DNA from: Aliivibrio_A kagoshimensis
Lineage (GTDB): Bacteria; Pseudomonadota; Gammaproteobacteria; Enterobacterales; Vibrionaceae
Direction: 5' to 3'
Length of the DNA: 64,000 nucleotides
NCBI RefSeq assembly: GCF_050337105.1
Contig: NZ_JAKJSQ010000005.1
Location: 1 to 64,000, forward strand
Position numbers and translations under genes: made by a program. Below the pieces are notes generated by a model. That model did no database searches, was not told where the DNA came from, and saw only the letters and a program-made list of their open reading frames with translations. How positions within the stretch are numbered: position 1 is the stretch's first letter; each line of letters begins with the position of its first letter. This document shows, in pieces, positions 1 to 8,579 of the stretch.

Positions 1-135
<135 letters not shown>

Positions 136-175
136 TTTATTAAGCAGAGTAGAGATTTAACCATTTTTACTTTCT

Positions 176-251
176 GCCTCGATAGCTCAGTCGGTAGAGC
201 AGAGGATTGAAAATCCTCGTGTCGGTGGTTCGATTCCGCCTCGAGGCACCA
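176..251 (+). tRNA. tRNA-Phe (GAA), acceptor-stem variant
   Basis: A 76-nt cloverleaf with anticodon GAA in loop TTGAAAA and encoded CCA. The acceptor stem is GCCTCGA/TCGAGGC, whereas the copy at 593 has GCCCGGA/TCCGGGC. Pairs 4:69 and 5:68 are changed on both sides, so pairing is kept. The rest of the molecule is the same as the other copy. Confidence 0.98.
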
Positions 252-285
252 TATTTTAGACTTCAGTGTCTAATCAAAAATCTGT

Positions 286-361
286 TCCCTTTTAGTTCAG
301 TTGGTAGAACGCCGGACTGTTAATCCGTATGTCGCTGGTTCAAGTCCAGCAAAGGGAGCCA
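286..361 (+). tRNA. tRNA-Asn (GTT), copy 1
   Basis: A 76-nt cloverleaf with acceptor stem TCCCTTT/AAAGGGA, anticodon GTT in CTGTTAATCC and 3' terminal GCCA. It is the last gene of the first tRNA unit; a strong terminator follows within 10 nt. Identical copies lie at 836 and 1067. Confidence 0.98.
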
Positions 362-367
362 CTTTTG

Positions 368-397
368 AAACCTCGTCCTAGGACGAGGTTTTTTTTT
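368..397 (+). terminator. Rho-independent terminator of the first tRNA unit
   Basis: A GC-rich palindrome (CCTCGTCC TA GGACGAGG) flanked by AAA on the left and a run of about nine T on the right, starting 7 nt after the tRNA-Asn CCA. It separates the two tRNA transcription units. Confidence 0.93.
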
Positions 398-554
398 GCC
401 TATCAAATAACTTCACACTATACGTACTCGCATTTAAGGATCATCATTCCAAGTATAGATAAGCGATTATGTGACCAAATTTACGCCAAAATAATGCTAT
501 TTTAAACAGATTGAACACAAAATCGGCAAGCGCGCTTTTTTTTGATTTTTTTTA
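398..554. other. AT-rich spacer between the two tRNA units
   Basis: No gene is seen. The last 20 or so bases hold two long T tracts just upstream of the -35 box at 555. They would fit an UP element that binds the RNA polymerase alpha subunit (inference). Confidence 0.5.
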
Positions 555-583
555 TTGACCTTAACGAAGAAAAACCGTTTAAT
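555..583 (+). promoter_or_regulatory. Sigma-70 promoter of the second tRNA unit
   Basis: TTGACC at 555-560 and TTTAAT at 578-583 are separated by exactly 17 nt. The -10 is followed by ACACGCC, a C-rich discriminator, and the mature tRNA-Phe begins at 593. Upstream T tracts look like an UP element. This is the architecture of a strong stable-RNA promoter under growth-rate or stringent control; the control is inferred from family knowledge. Confidence 0.8.
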
Positions 584-592
584 ACACGCCTT

Positions 593-665
593 GCCCGGAT
601 AGCTCAGTCGGTAGAGCAGAGGATTGAAAATCCTCGTGTCGGTGGTTCGATTCCGCCTCCGGGCA

Positions 666-668
<3 letters not shown>
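593..668 (+). tRNA. tRNA-Phe (GAA), standard acceptor stem
   Basis: A 76-nt cloverleaf with acceptor stem GCCCGGA/TCCGGGC, like Escherichia coli tRNA-Phe, anticodon GAA and encoded CCA. It is the first gene of the second unit, about 10 nt after the -10 box. It differs from the copy at 176 only by two compensated acceptor pairs. Confidence 0.98.
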
Positions 669-800
<132 letters not shown>

Positions 801-835
801 TTTTCTTTGATTGAAAAATCAAAAGTAATACCTGT

Positions 836-911
836 TCCCTTTTAGTTCAGTTGGTAGAACGCCGGACTGTTAATCCGTATGTCGCTGGTTCAAGTCCAGC
901 AAAGGGAGCCA
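836..911 (+). tRNA. tRNA-Asn (GTT), copy 2
   Basis: Identical in mature sequence to the copy at 286, with anticodon GTT and encoded CCA. The preceding spacer (ending AAAGTAATACCTGT) is closely similar to the spacer before the copy at 1067, which shows that the Thr-Asn pair was duplicated as a block. Confidence 0.98.
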
Positions 912-956
912 CATTAAGTAACTGTTGTTTAAACGGCAGTGAATAAAGAATAACGT

Positions 957-1032
<76 letters not shown>

Positions 1033-1066
1033 TTTTTCTTTAATTAAAATCGAAAGTAATACCTGT

Positions 1067-1142
1067 TCCCTTTTAGTTCAGTTGGTAGAACGCCGGACTG
1101 TTAATCCGTATGTCGCTGGTTCAAGTCCAGCAAAGGGAGCCA
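1067..1142 (+). tRNA. tRNA-Asn (GTT), copy 3
   Basis: Third identical tRNA-Asn with anticodon GTT and encoded CCA. It is the last gene of the second unit, directly before a terminator. Confidence 0.98.
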
Positions 1143-1146
1143 CATT

Positions 1147-1178
1147 TAAAAGCCTCGTCATTTGACGAGGCTTTTTTT
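1147..1178 (+). terminator. Rho-independent terminator of the second tRNA unit
   Basis: Stem AGCCTCGTCA / TGACGAGGCT with a two-base loop, followed by a T7 tract. It starts a few bases after the last tRNA. A-rich sequence on the left is limited, so it works mainly on the forward strand. Confidence 0.92.
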
Positions 1179-1218
1179 ATGCTTCCAATTTACAACAGCT
1201 TCTCCTTTCTACAGAGAT

Positions 1219-1246
1219 AAAAAAAGCCCGGTTCAGAACCGAGCTT
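1219..1246 (-). terminator. Rho-independent terminator after mrcB
   Basis: On the reverse strand, stem AGCTCGGTTC / GAACCGGGCT with one mismatch, followed by a T7 tract. It lies 24 nt beyond the mrcB stop codon. Confidence 0.85.
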
Positions 1247-1269
1247 ATTGTTACATCCGAATAAGTACA

Positions 1270-3630
1270 TTAGCCAAACAGATCGCTTAGCCAGTTACTG
1301 CTCTTCTTTGAGCACTCCGCTTTGACCTTACCCTCTTTATCCCATACAGGTAACTTAACGCCACCACGACAATCAAACTCTAATGTGTGGTTTGTGTCTT
1401 CGTCATAGTGGGCAACCGTCACCTGTTTAGGCCAAGTAAGTGCTAACTTTTCAGGCTCTCTAAAGGCGAGGTAGTTCGCATATACTCTTAATGCGCCACT
1501 GGAGCCCGTAAGCTTAGTGGGTTTGTTATCATCACGGCCTACCCAAGTAACCACCACTTCACGTCCATCAATGCCCGCATACCAGCTATCACGAGAGTCA
1601 TTACTGGTTCCCGTCTTACCCGCCAAACCTGCCCAGCTGTACTTACTCTGCAGATAACGAGCGGTACCTTCACTGACGACTCGCTTCATACCATACATGG
1701 TCAGCCATGCCGCTTGCTGTGGTACGGCTTGCTTCGCTTTAGGCCAGTTTTCATAAAGGAGATTACCGTCTAAATCAACCACGGAGCGTAAGGCGGTCAA
1801 CTCAGCCTTACGGCCTGAGTTACCAATAGTTTGATACATTTGAGTCACCTGGTAGGGTGAAAGGGTAAATGAACCAAGCACAATAGAAGGCACTGCAGGA
1901 ACTTCATCCCGATCCACACCAAGATCGTCTAATGTATCAATGACATTGTTAATACCAAGCTGTAAGCCCAAGTTAACCGTTGGCACATTCATTGAACGAG
2001 AAAACGCATAATAGAGTGGAACCTCGCCTGTAAACTTGCGATCAAAATTCCTAGGTGTCCAACTATCCCCTTTTTCACTGGTTAATGTAATGGCTTTATC
2101 TTCAAGGGTACTGGCTAAGTTATACTTATTAGGTTGTCTTAGTGCAGTCATGTAAACGGCAGGCTTCACCAAAGAGCCTATAGGCCTGCTGGCGTTTAGC
2201 GCTCTATTGAAACCATCATAACCGGTACGACTTCCACCAATCATGGCGCGAATCTCGCCACTTTGTCGATCTGCAATAACCACCGCGGTCTCTAAGCCCT
2301 TACCGGAGACTTTCTCTAATGATGGTATGGTGTTAGCAACGGCACGCTCAGCTTGCTGCTGTGACAAAGGATCAAGAGTCGTAAATAGACGTAAACCGGT
2401 GGTGGATTGATATTTATCCCCAACGTATTGCGCCAGTTCTCTTTTGATCTGCTGAAAATAAGCAGGTTGACGCGACGCGACCACCGCTTTTTTCTGTACA
2501 TCTAAACGACGAGAAGCGGCGGTTTCATACTGATAAGCCGTTAACAATCCCTCTTGCATCATGACTCTAAGCACGAGATCTCGTCGAGTTTTCACCCGCT
2601 CTGGGTATCGCATTGGATTATAGTAGGAAGGGCCTTTAACCATCGCCACTAACATAGCGAGCTGATCGACTCTCAGCTCTTGCAGCGGACGAGCAAAGTA
2701 GACTCTGGCTGCCAGTCCAAACCCATGAATTGCTTCCCCCTCTGTCTGCCCTAGGTAGACCTCATTAAGATACGCTTCTAAAATTCTATCTTTGCTGTAT
2801 CGATAATCTAAAATTAAGGCAATATACGCTTCTCGCACTTTGCGCCATAGCGTTCTCTCCCGAGACAAAAATAAGTTCTTCGCCAACTGCTGAGTTAATG
2901 TACTTCCTCCTTGTACCGTTCTACCCGCTTTTAAATTCACCACTAATGCTCTCGCGATCGCAATAGGTGACACGCCATCATGTTGATAAAAATCACGATC
3001 TTCAGTGGTCAGCAGAGCATCAACCATGACTTCTGGGAACTGCTCTCTATGCAAAAACAGGCGCTGTTGGTCAGCGTTTGAATCTAGCATCCCTAACAGC
3101 TTGGGTTCAATTCTGAAAAAGCCAAGCTTCTGTTTAGTTGCGATTTTTTCTATGCTTTGAATGTTCCCTTTCTTAAAGGTAATCATGACATGACGATCGG
3201 GCTCAGGCCCATCATTAAACTCAAAAGCACGGCGGATCAGCTCAATACGTGTGGAGGATGAGGAGTACTCTCCCGGACGTTGCGGTCTTTTTACTTTGTG
3301 GTATTGCAGCAAGTCCAGCTCTTTACGGACCGTTGCAATACTGACATTTTGTCCCGGTGAAAGGGTTAATACTCGACCATAAACGACAGTTGGCAACTCA
3401 AACAGTTGCCCTTCAAAACGGTTTTTAATCACTCTATCTAAATAGATACCAGAGATCACTAACACAGCCACCAGCACCAGGCTCAGTTTCAGTGAAAAAG
3501 AGAGTAACCAACGACCTACTCCTCGGCTTGGTTTTTTCTGTTTGCTATTTTTTCGTTTTCTACCTTTCATAGATCGTCCATCACTTTTATTGGCTGTTTT
3601 TCGCTTAGTGGGCACTTTCTTTTCTGCCAT
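1270..3630 (-). CDS. mrcB: Penicillin-binding protein 1B, bifunctional transglycosylase/transpeptidase
   Basis: Class A PBP that polymerises lipid II into glycan and cross-links it in the periplasm. The 786-residue protein has a very basic cytoplasmic head (1-40), one membrane anchor (about 41-64), a UB2H-like region, a GT51 domain with catalytic Glu at about 210 (TTEDRDF) and QGGSTLTQQ at 240-248, and a transpeptidase domain with SLVK (Ser486), SMN (546-548) and KTGT (672-675). All catalytic motifs are intact. It lies 28 nt after hrpB, probably co-transcribed, and a terminator follows. Its E. coli activator, LpoB, is not encoded here; lpoA at 53547 is known as the PBP1A activator. Confidence 0.96.
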   Translation of the reverse strand: MAEKKVPTKRKTANKSDGRSMKGRKRKNSKQKKPSRGVGRWLLSFSLKLSLVLVAVLVISGIYLDRVIKNRFEGQLFELPTVVYGRVLTLSPGQNVSIATVRKELDLLQYHKVKRPQRPGEYSSSSTRIELIRRAFEFNDGPEPDRHVMITFKKGNIQSIEKIATKQKLGFFRIEPKLLGMLDSNADQQRLFLHREQFPEVMVDALLTTEDRDFYQHDGVSPIAIARALVVNLKAGRTVQGGSTLTQQLAKNLFLSRERTLWRKVREAYIALILDYRYSKDRILEAYLNEVYLGQTEGEAIHGFGLAARVYFARPLQELRVDQLAMLVAMVKGPSYYNPMRYPERVKTRRDLVLRVMMQEGLLTAYQYETAASRRLDVQKKAVVASRQPAYFQQIKRELAQYVGDKYQSTTGLRLFTTLDPLSQQQAERAVANTIPSLEKVSGKGLETAVVIADRQSGEIRAMIGGSRTGYDGFNRALNASRPIGSLVKPAVYMTALRQPNKYNLASTLEDKAITLTSEKGDSWTPRNFDRKFTGEVPLYYAFSRSMNVPTVNLGLQLGINNVIDTLDDLGVDRDEVPAVPSIVLGSFTLSPYQVTQMYQTIGNSGRKAELTALRSVVDLDGNLLYENWPKAKQAVPQQAAWLTMYGMKRVVSEGTARYLQSKYSWAGLAGKTGTSNDSRDSWYAGIDGREVVVTWVGRDDNKPTKLTGSSGALRVYANYLAFREPEKLALTWPKQVTVAHYDEDTNHTLEFDCRGGVKLPVWDKEGKVKAECSKKSSNWLSDLFG

Positions 3631-3657
3631 GGTGTGTATTTATTCCATTTTATTTAT

Positions 3658-6135
3658 CTATGAGTTCAAGTGTCGTTTTGTCTTATTAGTCGCTTTATGA
3701 TTGGCAGGATCGTCAGGCCAAACATGCTTCGGGTATCGTCCCTTCATCTCTTTTTGCACCTCTTTGTAAGATCCTACCCAAAACCCGGAGAGATCTTGAG
3801 TGATTTGTAACGGCCTTCTCGCTGGAGAGAGCAGTTCACAAGTCACTTTTATTCGCTGGTTAGCAACTGTTGGTGAGCTCTGTTCACCAAACATCTCCTG
3901 CATTCGCACCGATATCACAGGAGATACTCCCTCTTGATAAGTAATTGGCGTGTGGTTACCTGTGGGCAATAAAAACTGGGTCGGTAACTGCTGTTCGACA
4001 ATTTTCATTCGCTCCCAACCAATTCGCGTTTTTAATGCATCCAGCAAATTGATGGCGTTCAGCCCCTTGATGTTTTTGATATTCAGCATATAGGGCAGTA
4101 ACCACAACTCCAGCTCATCAAGCAAAGCGTCGTCATCCATTCGCGGCCAGTCATGTTCATTCAACCATAATTGAGCGCATCGAACTCTAGATAACAAGGC
4201 GTGACAACTTTTACTCCAATTTAATGAGCTTAACCCTTTACGACGAATCATTGTTAGCATTGCGTGATTTATTGCACTGCTGTCTGATTCAGTCAGTGGT
4301 TTGGTATTTATCACTATGCTACCCAGCATCAAGCGCAACTCAGCCACAACAGTGTTACGCCTCTCATCCCAGTCAATCCACTTCACTTCAGAGAAGAGCT
4401 GAGGCAACTTCTGTTGTAGTTCGGATATTGAACAGTGGTGAGCTAAAAAAATACGGCTACGACTGCCTGATGATTTTAGCAAGTCGATAGCCACTATTGC
4501 GTTGCTGTTAGCTAACGACTGATCATCAGCGATCACCGCCCCATGACCGTTAGCAAGCTGGAAGAAGCCATGCTCCCCTTTAGACAGTGCAATTCGATCC
4601 GGAAAACCCATTGCAAGTAGTACACCTAACCAATCACGATCAATCTGCCCAGGATCAAGTGAGACCTTCATTTTTGAGGCAAAGTAGTGACGACGCAGCG
4701 TTCGTTGCTGTTGTTTATGATCCCCACGGAGTGTCGAGGATAGCGACCAGTTAACATGATCAAGAAGATCAATACTCTTCTCTCCTCGATATGGCTCCTC
4801 TAGAAGAGGAATCAAGTGCAGCGCGGTTTGTAAAGCCGACTCTCCCCATTGACGAGCATTCAGTAATATAGAGCAGTAGCGAGGTTCACAGCCTAAGCGT
4901 TGAGCCTCTCTGCCCATTGCCGTTAGTCGTTGCTCTTTATCCAATAGACCGAGTCTGGACAGAAGTTCGCGTGCTTGGTTGATTGACGCTGGTGTCGGAA
5001 TATCAAGCAGTGACAGTTCATTGACCTCTTTCACTCCCCATTGAGCTAACTCCAATATAAAACTACTGAGGTCGCTTTTAAGAATATCGGGTTGTGGCGA
5101 CTTAACCATTCGACCAAAGCTCTCTTGGCTATACAGACGGATGCAGATACCTGGCTCTAAACGCCCAGCTCTTCCTGCTCGTTGTACTGCTGAAGATTGC
5201 GCTATTTTTTGCGTTTCCAGTTTGGTTATACCGGTATTAAGATCAAAGTGTGCTGCACGTTCAAGCCCGCAATCAACGACGATGCGGATCCCTTCAATCG
5301 TCAAACTGGTCTCTGCAATATTGGTGGCTAAAACGACTTTTCGACCTCCCTTTTTCACTGGAAGGATCGCCCGCTGCTGCATTTTTTGATCCAGTTGGCC
5401 ATATAGAGGCGAGATATCGATATCAGAAGCTAAATCCGATAAACCAGACACCACGTGTTTAATCTCAGCCACACCCGGCAGAAAAACCAATATCGACCCC
5501 TGCTCCTGAGCCAGCAGTAAGCGTACTTGCTTAATCACCGAAACGGCCAGACGCTCATTACTCGCTGTTGACACATATCGATGCTCTACCGAAAAGCAGC
5601 GTCCTTGAGATTCCAAATAGGTCGCTTCAGGCAGCATGCTTGACAGTGCACCCACCTCAAGGGTCGCTGACATCACAATAATCGAGAGATCATCACGCAG
5701 CGCTTGTTGTATATCTAAACTGAATGCCAGTGCCGTATCGGCATGCATACTACGCTCATGAAATTCATCAAAGATCAGCAGCCCCACTTCCGATAATTCA
5801 GGATCCGCCTGTAACAGACGAGTCATTACTCCCTCTGTCACTATCTCTAATCGAGTGTGCTGGCTGGTTTTATTCTCGCCTCGCATACGAAAACCAACAG
5901 TCTGTCCAACCGGTTCACCCAGCTGTTGAGCTAGGTAACGTGCGATATTTCTAGCAGCTAAGCGACGTGGCTCTAACATAATAATTTTCCCACGGATTGC
6001 ACCACTTTTCAGTAATGCTAGTGGCAGCCGTGTTGATTTACCGGCACCTGGAGGTGCTGATAAAATTATCTGTCGGCTCTTTTGTAGAGCGGTAAGCAGT
6101 GAAGGGATCACTTCATCAATAGGTAACTGTGACAA
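3658..6135 (-). CDS. hrpB: ATP-dependent helicase HrpB (DEAH-box family)
   Basis: Putative RNA helicase of the DExH/HrpB family; its physiological substrate is not established. The 825-residue protein shows Walker A GAGKST (30-35), motif II DEFH (123-126) followed by ERS, SAT (156-158), a motif VI region with QRAGRAGR, and the long HrpB C-terminal extension. Length is typical (E. coli about 809-824). It is divergent from sfsA with about 61 nt between the starts, and is followed by mrcB, an arrangement also found in enterobacteria. Confidence 0.93.
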   Translation of the reverse strand: MSQLPIDEVIPSLLTALQKSRQIILSAPPGAGKSTRLPLALLKSGAIRGKIIMLEPRRLAARNIARYLAQQLGEPVGQTVGFRMRGENKTSQHTRLEIVTEGVMTRLLQADPELSEVGLLIFDEFHERSMHADTALAFSLDIQQALRDDLSIIVMSATLEVGALSSMLPEATYLESQGRCFSVEHRYVSTASNERLAVSVIKQVRLLLAQEQGSILVFLPGVAEIKHVVSGLSDLASDIDISPLYGQLDQKMQQRAILPVKKGGRKVVLATNIAETSLTIEGIRIVVDCGLERAAHFDLNTGITKLETQKIAQSSAVQRAGRAGRLEPGICIRLYSQESFGRMVKSPQPDILKSDLSSFILELAQWGVKEVNELSLLDIPTPASINQARELLSRLGLLDKEQRLTAMGREAQRLGCEPRYCSILLNARQWGESALQTALHLIPLLEEPYRGEKSIDLLDHVNWSLSSTLRGDHKQQQRTLRRHYFASKMKVSLDPGQIDRDWLGVLLAMGFPDRIALSKGEHGFFQLANGHGAVIADDQSLANSNAIVAIDLLKSSGSRSRIFLAHHCSISELQQKLPQLFSEVKWIDWDERRNTVVAELRLMLGSIVINTKPLTESDSSAINHAMLTMIRRKGLSSLNWSKSCHALLSRVRCAQLWLNEHDWPRMDDDALLDELELWLLPYMLNIKNIKGLNAINLLDALKTRIGWERMKIVEQQLPTQFLLPTGNHTPITYQEGVSPVISVRMQEMFGEQSSPTVANQRIKVTCELLSPARRPLQITQDLSGFWVGSYKEVQKEMKGRYPKHVWPDDPANHKATNKTKRHLNS

Positions 6136-6196
6136 CTGTTCAACCTTATGGCATCATCATTACGACTATTGTATATAAAAACAGGGGTAGTGCGAG

Positions 6197-6922
6197 ATGA
6201 AATTTGAGCCCGTATTGGAATCTGGAGTGTTAATTAAACGATACAAACGCTTTTTAGCTGACATTCTCCTGGATGATGGGACACAAAGAACCATTCATTG
6301 CGCAAACACCGGCTCAATGACTGGGTGTGCAGAACCGGGCAACAGGGTCTATTATTCAACATCAAGCAATGCAAAGCGCAAATACCCGAACAGTTGGGAG
6401 TTAAGCGTCACCAAACAGCAACATACAATATGCGTTAATACCATCAGAGCAAACCAATTGGTTGTTGAAGCCATTCAATCAGGAACCATCAAAGAGCTAC
6501 AAGGTTACTCAAGCTTAAAAACAGAAGTAAAATACGGCAGTGAAAATAGTCGTATAGATATCTTATTGCAAGATGAGGACAAAACTGACTGTTACATTGA
6601 AGTCAAAAGCGCCACTTTATTATCACAAGATGAACAAGAACAAAATGAAGGACAAGGCTACTTCCCAGATGCCGTGACCATAAGAGGTCAAAAACACCTT
6701 CGTGAATTGGCAGAAGCGGCAGAAAATGGGAGCAGAAGCATACTTTTTTTTGCTGTTCTTCATTCAGGCATTGAAAAAGTCTCTTCGGCACACCATATAG
6801 ACCCCAGCTACCATTTATTACTTAATGAGGCTCGAAAAAAAGGCGTTGAAGTACTCTGCTATAAAGCAGATTTTTCACCTAATGAGATGAAAATAAAAAC
6901 AAAGCTTCCTTTCATCACATAA
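6197..6922 (+). CDS. sfsA: SfsA family protein (sugar fermentation stimulation protein)
   Basis: 241 residues that I recognise across their length as SfsA (RYKRFLADI near the N-terminus, GSMTGC, SSLKTEVKYG, CYIEVKSATL, YFPDAVT, RGQKHLREL). The E. coli protein binds DNA non-specifically and stimulates maltose genes when overproduced. The acidic and Lys pattern IDILL..IEVKS resembles a PD-(D/E)xK nuclease core, so a nuclease fold is plausible but unproven. The SD-like GGGGTAG lies upstream of the ATG. It sits before dksA, as in E. coli. Confidence 0.93.
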   Translation: MKFEPVLESGVLIKRYKRFLADILLDDGTQRTIHCANTGSMTGCAEPGNRVYYSTSSNAKRKYPNSWELSVTKQQHTICVNTIRANQLVVEAIQSGTIKELQGYSSLKTEVKYGSENSRIDILLQDEDKTDCYIEVKSATLLSQDEQEQNEGQGYFPDAVTIRGQKHLRELAEAAENGSRSILFFAVLHSGIEKVSSAHHIDPSYHLLLNEARKKGVEVLCYKADFSPNEMKIKTKLPFIT

Positions 6923-6976
6923 TTTGAAAAAGTGTAGTTTTCTTCACATTGGTGAAATTAAGATTATACTCAATAT

Positions 6977-7005
6977 TTGCTTCACGCTTTTCTTTCTGAT
7001 ATAGA
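6977..7005 (+). promoter_or_regulatory. Likely dksA promoter
   Basis: TTGCTT (6977-6982) and TATAGA (7000-7005) with a 17-nt spacer place the start of transcription near 7012. The short leader then contains an inverted repeat ATTTGAC (7017-7023) / GTCAAAT (7033-7039), just before the SD AGGAG of dksA. Assignment rests on sequence match only. Confidence 0.6.
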
Positions 7006-7059
7006 TACCGCCCTCAATTTGACGCTAGACAGGTCAAATACGTTTTTAGGAGATGCAGC

Positions 7060-7509
7060 ATGCCAGAGAGCAACATGAAAAAGACGCTAGGCATTCTAGC
7101 AATTGCCGGAGTCGACCCTTACCAGGAAAAAGCTGGTGAAGAGTACATGGGAGATGAGCAAGTAGCTCACTTTACTAAAATTTTGGATTCTTGGCGTAAC
7201 CAACTTCGTGAAGAAGTCGAACGTACAGTGAACCATATGAAAGATGAAGCTGCTAACTTCCCAGATCCAGTGGATCGTGCCGCTCAAGAAGAGGAGTTCA
7301 GCCTTGAGCTTCGAAATCGAGATCGTGAACGCCGTTTAATCAAGAAAATTGAAAAAACGCTGCAAAAAATTGACGATGAGGAGTTTGGATTTTGTGACTC
7401 TTGTGGTGTAGAAATTGGAGTACGTAGACTGGAAGCTCGTCCTACTGCTGATCTCTGCATTGACTGTAAAACCCTTGCTGAGTTAAAAGAGCGACAAATG
7501 GCTGGTTAA
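7060..7509 (+). CDS. dksA: RNA polymerase-binding transcription factor DksA
   Basis: DksA inserts its coiled coil into the RNA polymerase secondary channel and works with ppGpp to repress stable RNA promoters and activate amino acid promoters. The 149 residues include the coiled-coil tip acids Asp69 and Asp72 (DPVDRA) and a zinc finger with Cys112, Cys115, Cys133 and Cys136. Length matches E. coli (151). The SD AGGAG precedes the ATG. A terminator follows, then gluQ, as in enterobacteria. The tRNA promoter at 555 is a plausible target. Confidence 0.97.
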   Translation: MPESNMKKTLGILAIAGVDPYQEKAGEEYMGDEQVAHFTKILDSWRNQLREEVERTVNHMKDEAANFPDPVDRAAQEEEFSLELRNRDRERRLIKKIEKTLQKIDDEEFGFCDSCGVEIGVRRLEARPTADLCIDCKTLAELKERQMAG

Positions 7510-7526
7510 GCTCTGTTAGCCAGTAA

Positions 7527-7557
7527 ACAAAAAAGGGAGCTTAGCCTCCCTTTTTTG
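7527..7557 (+). terminator. Terminator between dksA and gluQ
   Basis: A-run, GGGAG stem, loop CTTAGC, CTCCC, then T6. It begins 18 nt after the dksA stop. In Shigella a terminator at the same place limits read-through from dksA into gluQ, and this one is in the same position. The A-run makes it potentially bidirectional. Confidence 0.88.
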
Positions 7558-7581
7558 CATTCTAACCAACTGAAAAGCGCG

Positions 7582-8460
7582 ATGAAAAAGAACTATATTG
7601 GTCGTTTTGCCCCCTCACCTTCTGGCCCTTTACACTTTGGCTCTTTAGTAGCCGCTGTGGGTAGCTACTTACAAGCCAAATCCAATAGCGGAAAGTGGTT
7701 AGTACGGATGGAAGATCTTGACCCTCCAAGAGAAGTGGTAGGTGCCGCAGATAACATCTTGCGTACCTTAGAAGCATTTCATCTGTTTTGGGATGATAAT
7801 GTGATGTATCAAAGTCAACGACATCATGCCTATCAACATCAAATCGATACATGGCTACAACAGGGCATCGCCTATTTTTGTCAATGTACCCGAAAAACGA
7901 TCAAACAATCTGGTGGCTTCTATCAAGGAACCTGCAGGGATTTAGCGCTTACCGATAATCATCGAGCCGTACGACTAAAAATGAACCATCCCGTTGAATC
8001 ATTTTCTGATTTAAAACAGGGGACAATTCTTATTAACCCTCCCCTAGCCCATGAAGACTTTATTATTAAACGCAGCGATGGACTGTTTGCATACAATCTC
8101 GCGGTCGTTATCGATGATATTGAACAGGGGATCACAGAAGTTGTCAGGGGAGCGGACCTGATTGAACCTACGGGCCGGCAGATCAGCTTATATCATCAAC
8201 TCGGTTTTGCAGAGATCCGTTATCTACATCTACCGTTAGCGGTCGATGACAGCAACAACAAGCTCTCTAAACAGAATCACGCTCCTGCCATTGATATGCG
8301 AGACAAAAGGCAGACTCTATTGCAAGTATTTTCTTTTTTAGGCATGCCCGTCGACAATTCACTTAAGCATTTGGATTTAGAGCAAATTTTGCAATGGGGC
8401 GTTGAGAACTGGCGGATTAGTACACTGCCAAATGAAAGCAAAATCACACTACCATTCTAA
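7582..8460 (+). CDS. gluQ: Glutamyl-queuosine tRNA(Asp) synthetase
   Basis: GluQRS is a truncated glutamyl-tRNA synthetase paralogue that attaches glutamate to queuosine at the wobble base of tRNA-Asp, without an anticodon-binding domain. From the ATG at 7582 it has 292 residues, the HIGH-like HFGS (18-21), zinc ligands Cys100, Cys102, Tyr114 and Cys118 at nearly the E. coli positions, and KLSKQ (227-231). An in-frame TTG at 7555 is rejected because it lies in the T tract of the dksA terminator. The SD before 7582 is weak. It lies downstream of dksA, as in related bacteria. Confidence 0.94.
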   Translation: MKKNYIGRFAPSPSGPLHFGSLVAAVGSYLQAKSNSGKWLVRMEDLDPPREVVGAADNILRTLEAFHLFWDDNVMYQSQRHHAYQHQIDTWLQQGIAYFCQCTRKTIKQSGGFYQGTCRDLALTDNHRAVRLKMNHPVESFSDLKQGTILINPPLAHEDFIIKRSDGLFAYNLAVVIDDIEQGITEVVRGADLIEPTGRQISLYHQLGFAEIRYLHLPLAVDDSNNKLSKQNHAPAIDMRDKRQTLLQVFSFLGMPVDNSLKHLDLEQILQWGVENWRISTLPNESKITLPF

Positions 8461-8493
8461 AATGCGCTCAGCTAGGCTATTATGTGCGCCTAA

Positions 8494-8554
8494 TTGATAC
8501 TAACGCGATTAATTTGGGGCATTTTGATGCAATTAATCAGGTTAGTATTATCAA
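8494..8554 (+). promoter_or_regulatory. Long imperfect hairpin between gluQ and pcnB
   Basis: Arm 8494-8514 (TTGATACTAACGC then GATTAATT) pairs with 8531-8554 (AATTAATC, AG, GTTAGTAT, TAT, CAA) with one two-base mismatch and one three-base bulge. An inner hairpin, GCAT TTTG ATGC, fills the loop. T5 follows at 8556. It ends about 25 nt before the pcnB start, so it may terminate gluQ transcripts, attenuate pcnB, or both. Confidence 0.65.
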
Positions 8555-8579
8555 GTTTTTCTAACATTTGGGGTGGGAT

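Noticed and set aside
7555..7581. TTG start for gluQ giving nine extra residues
   Set aside because: The TTG is inside the T tract of the dksA terminator and the extra residues do not match GluQRS; ATG 7582 is preferred.
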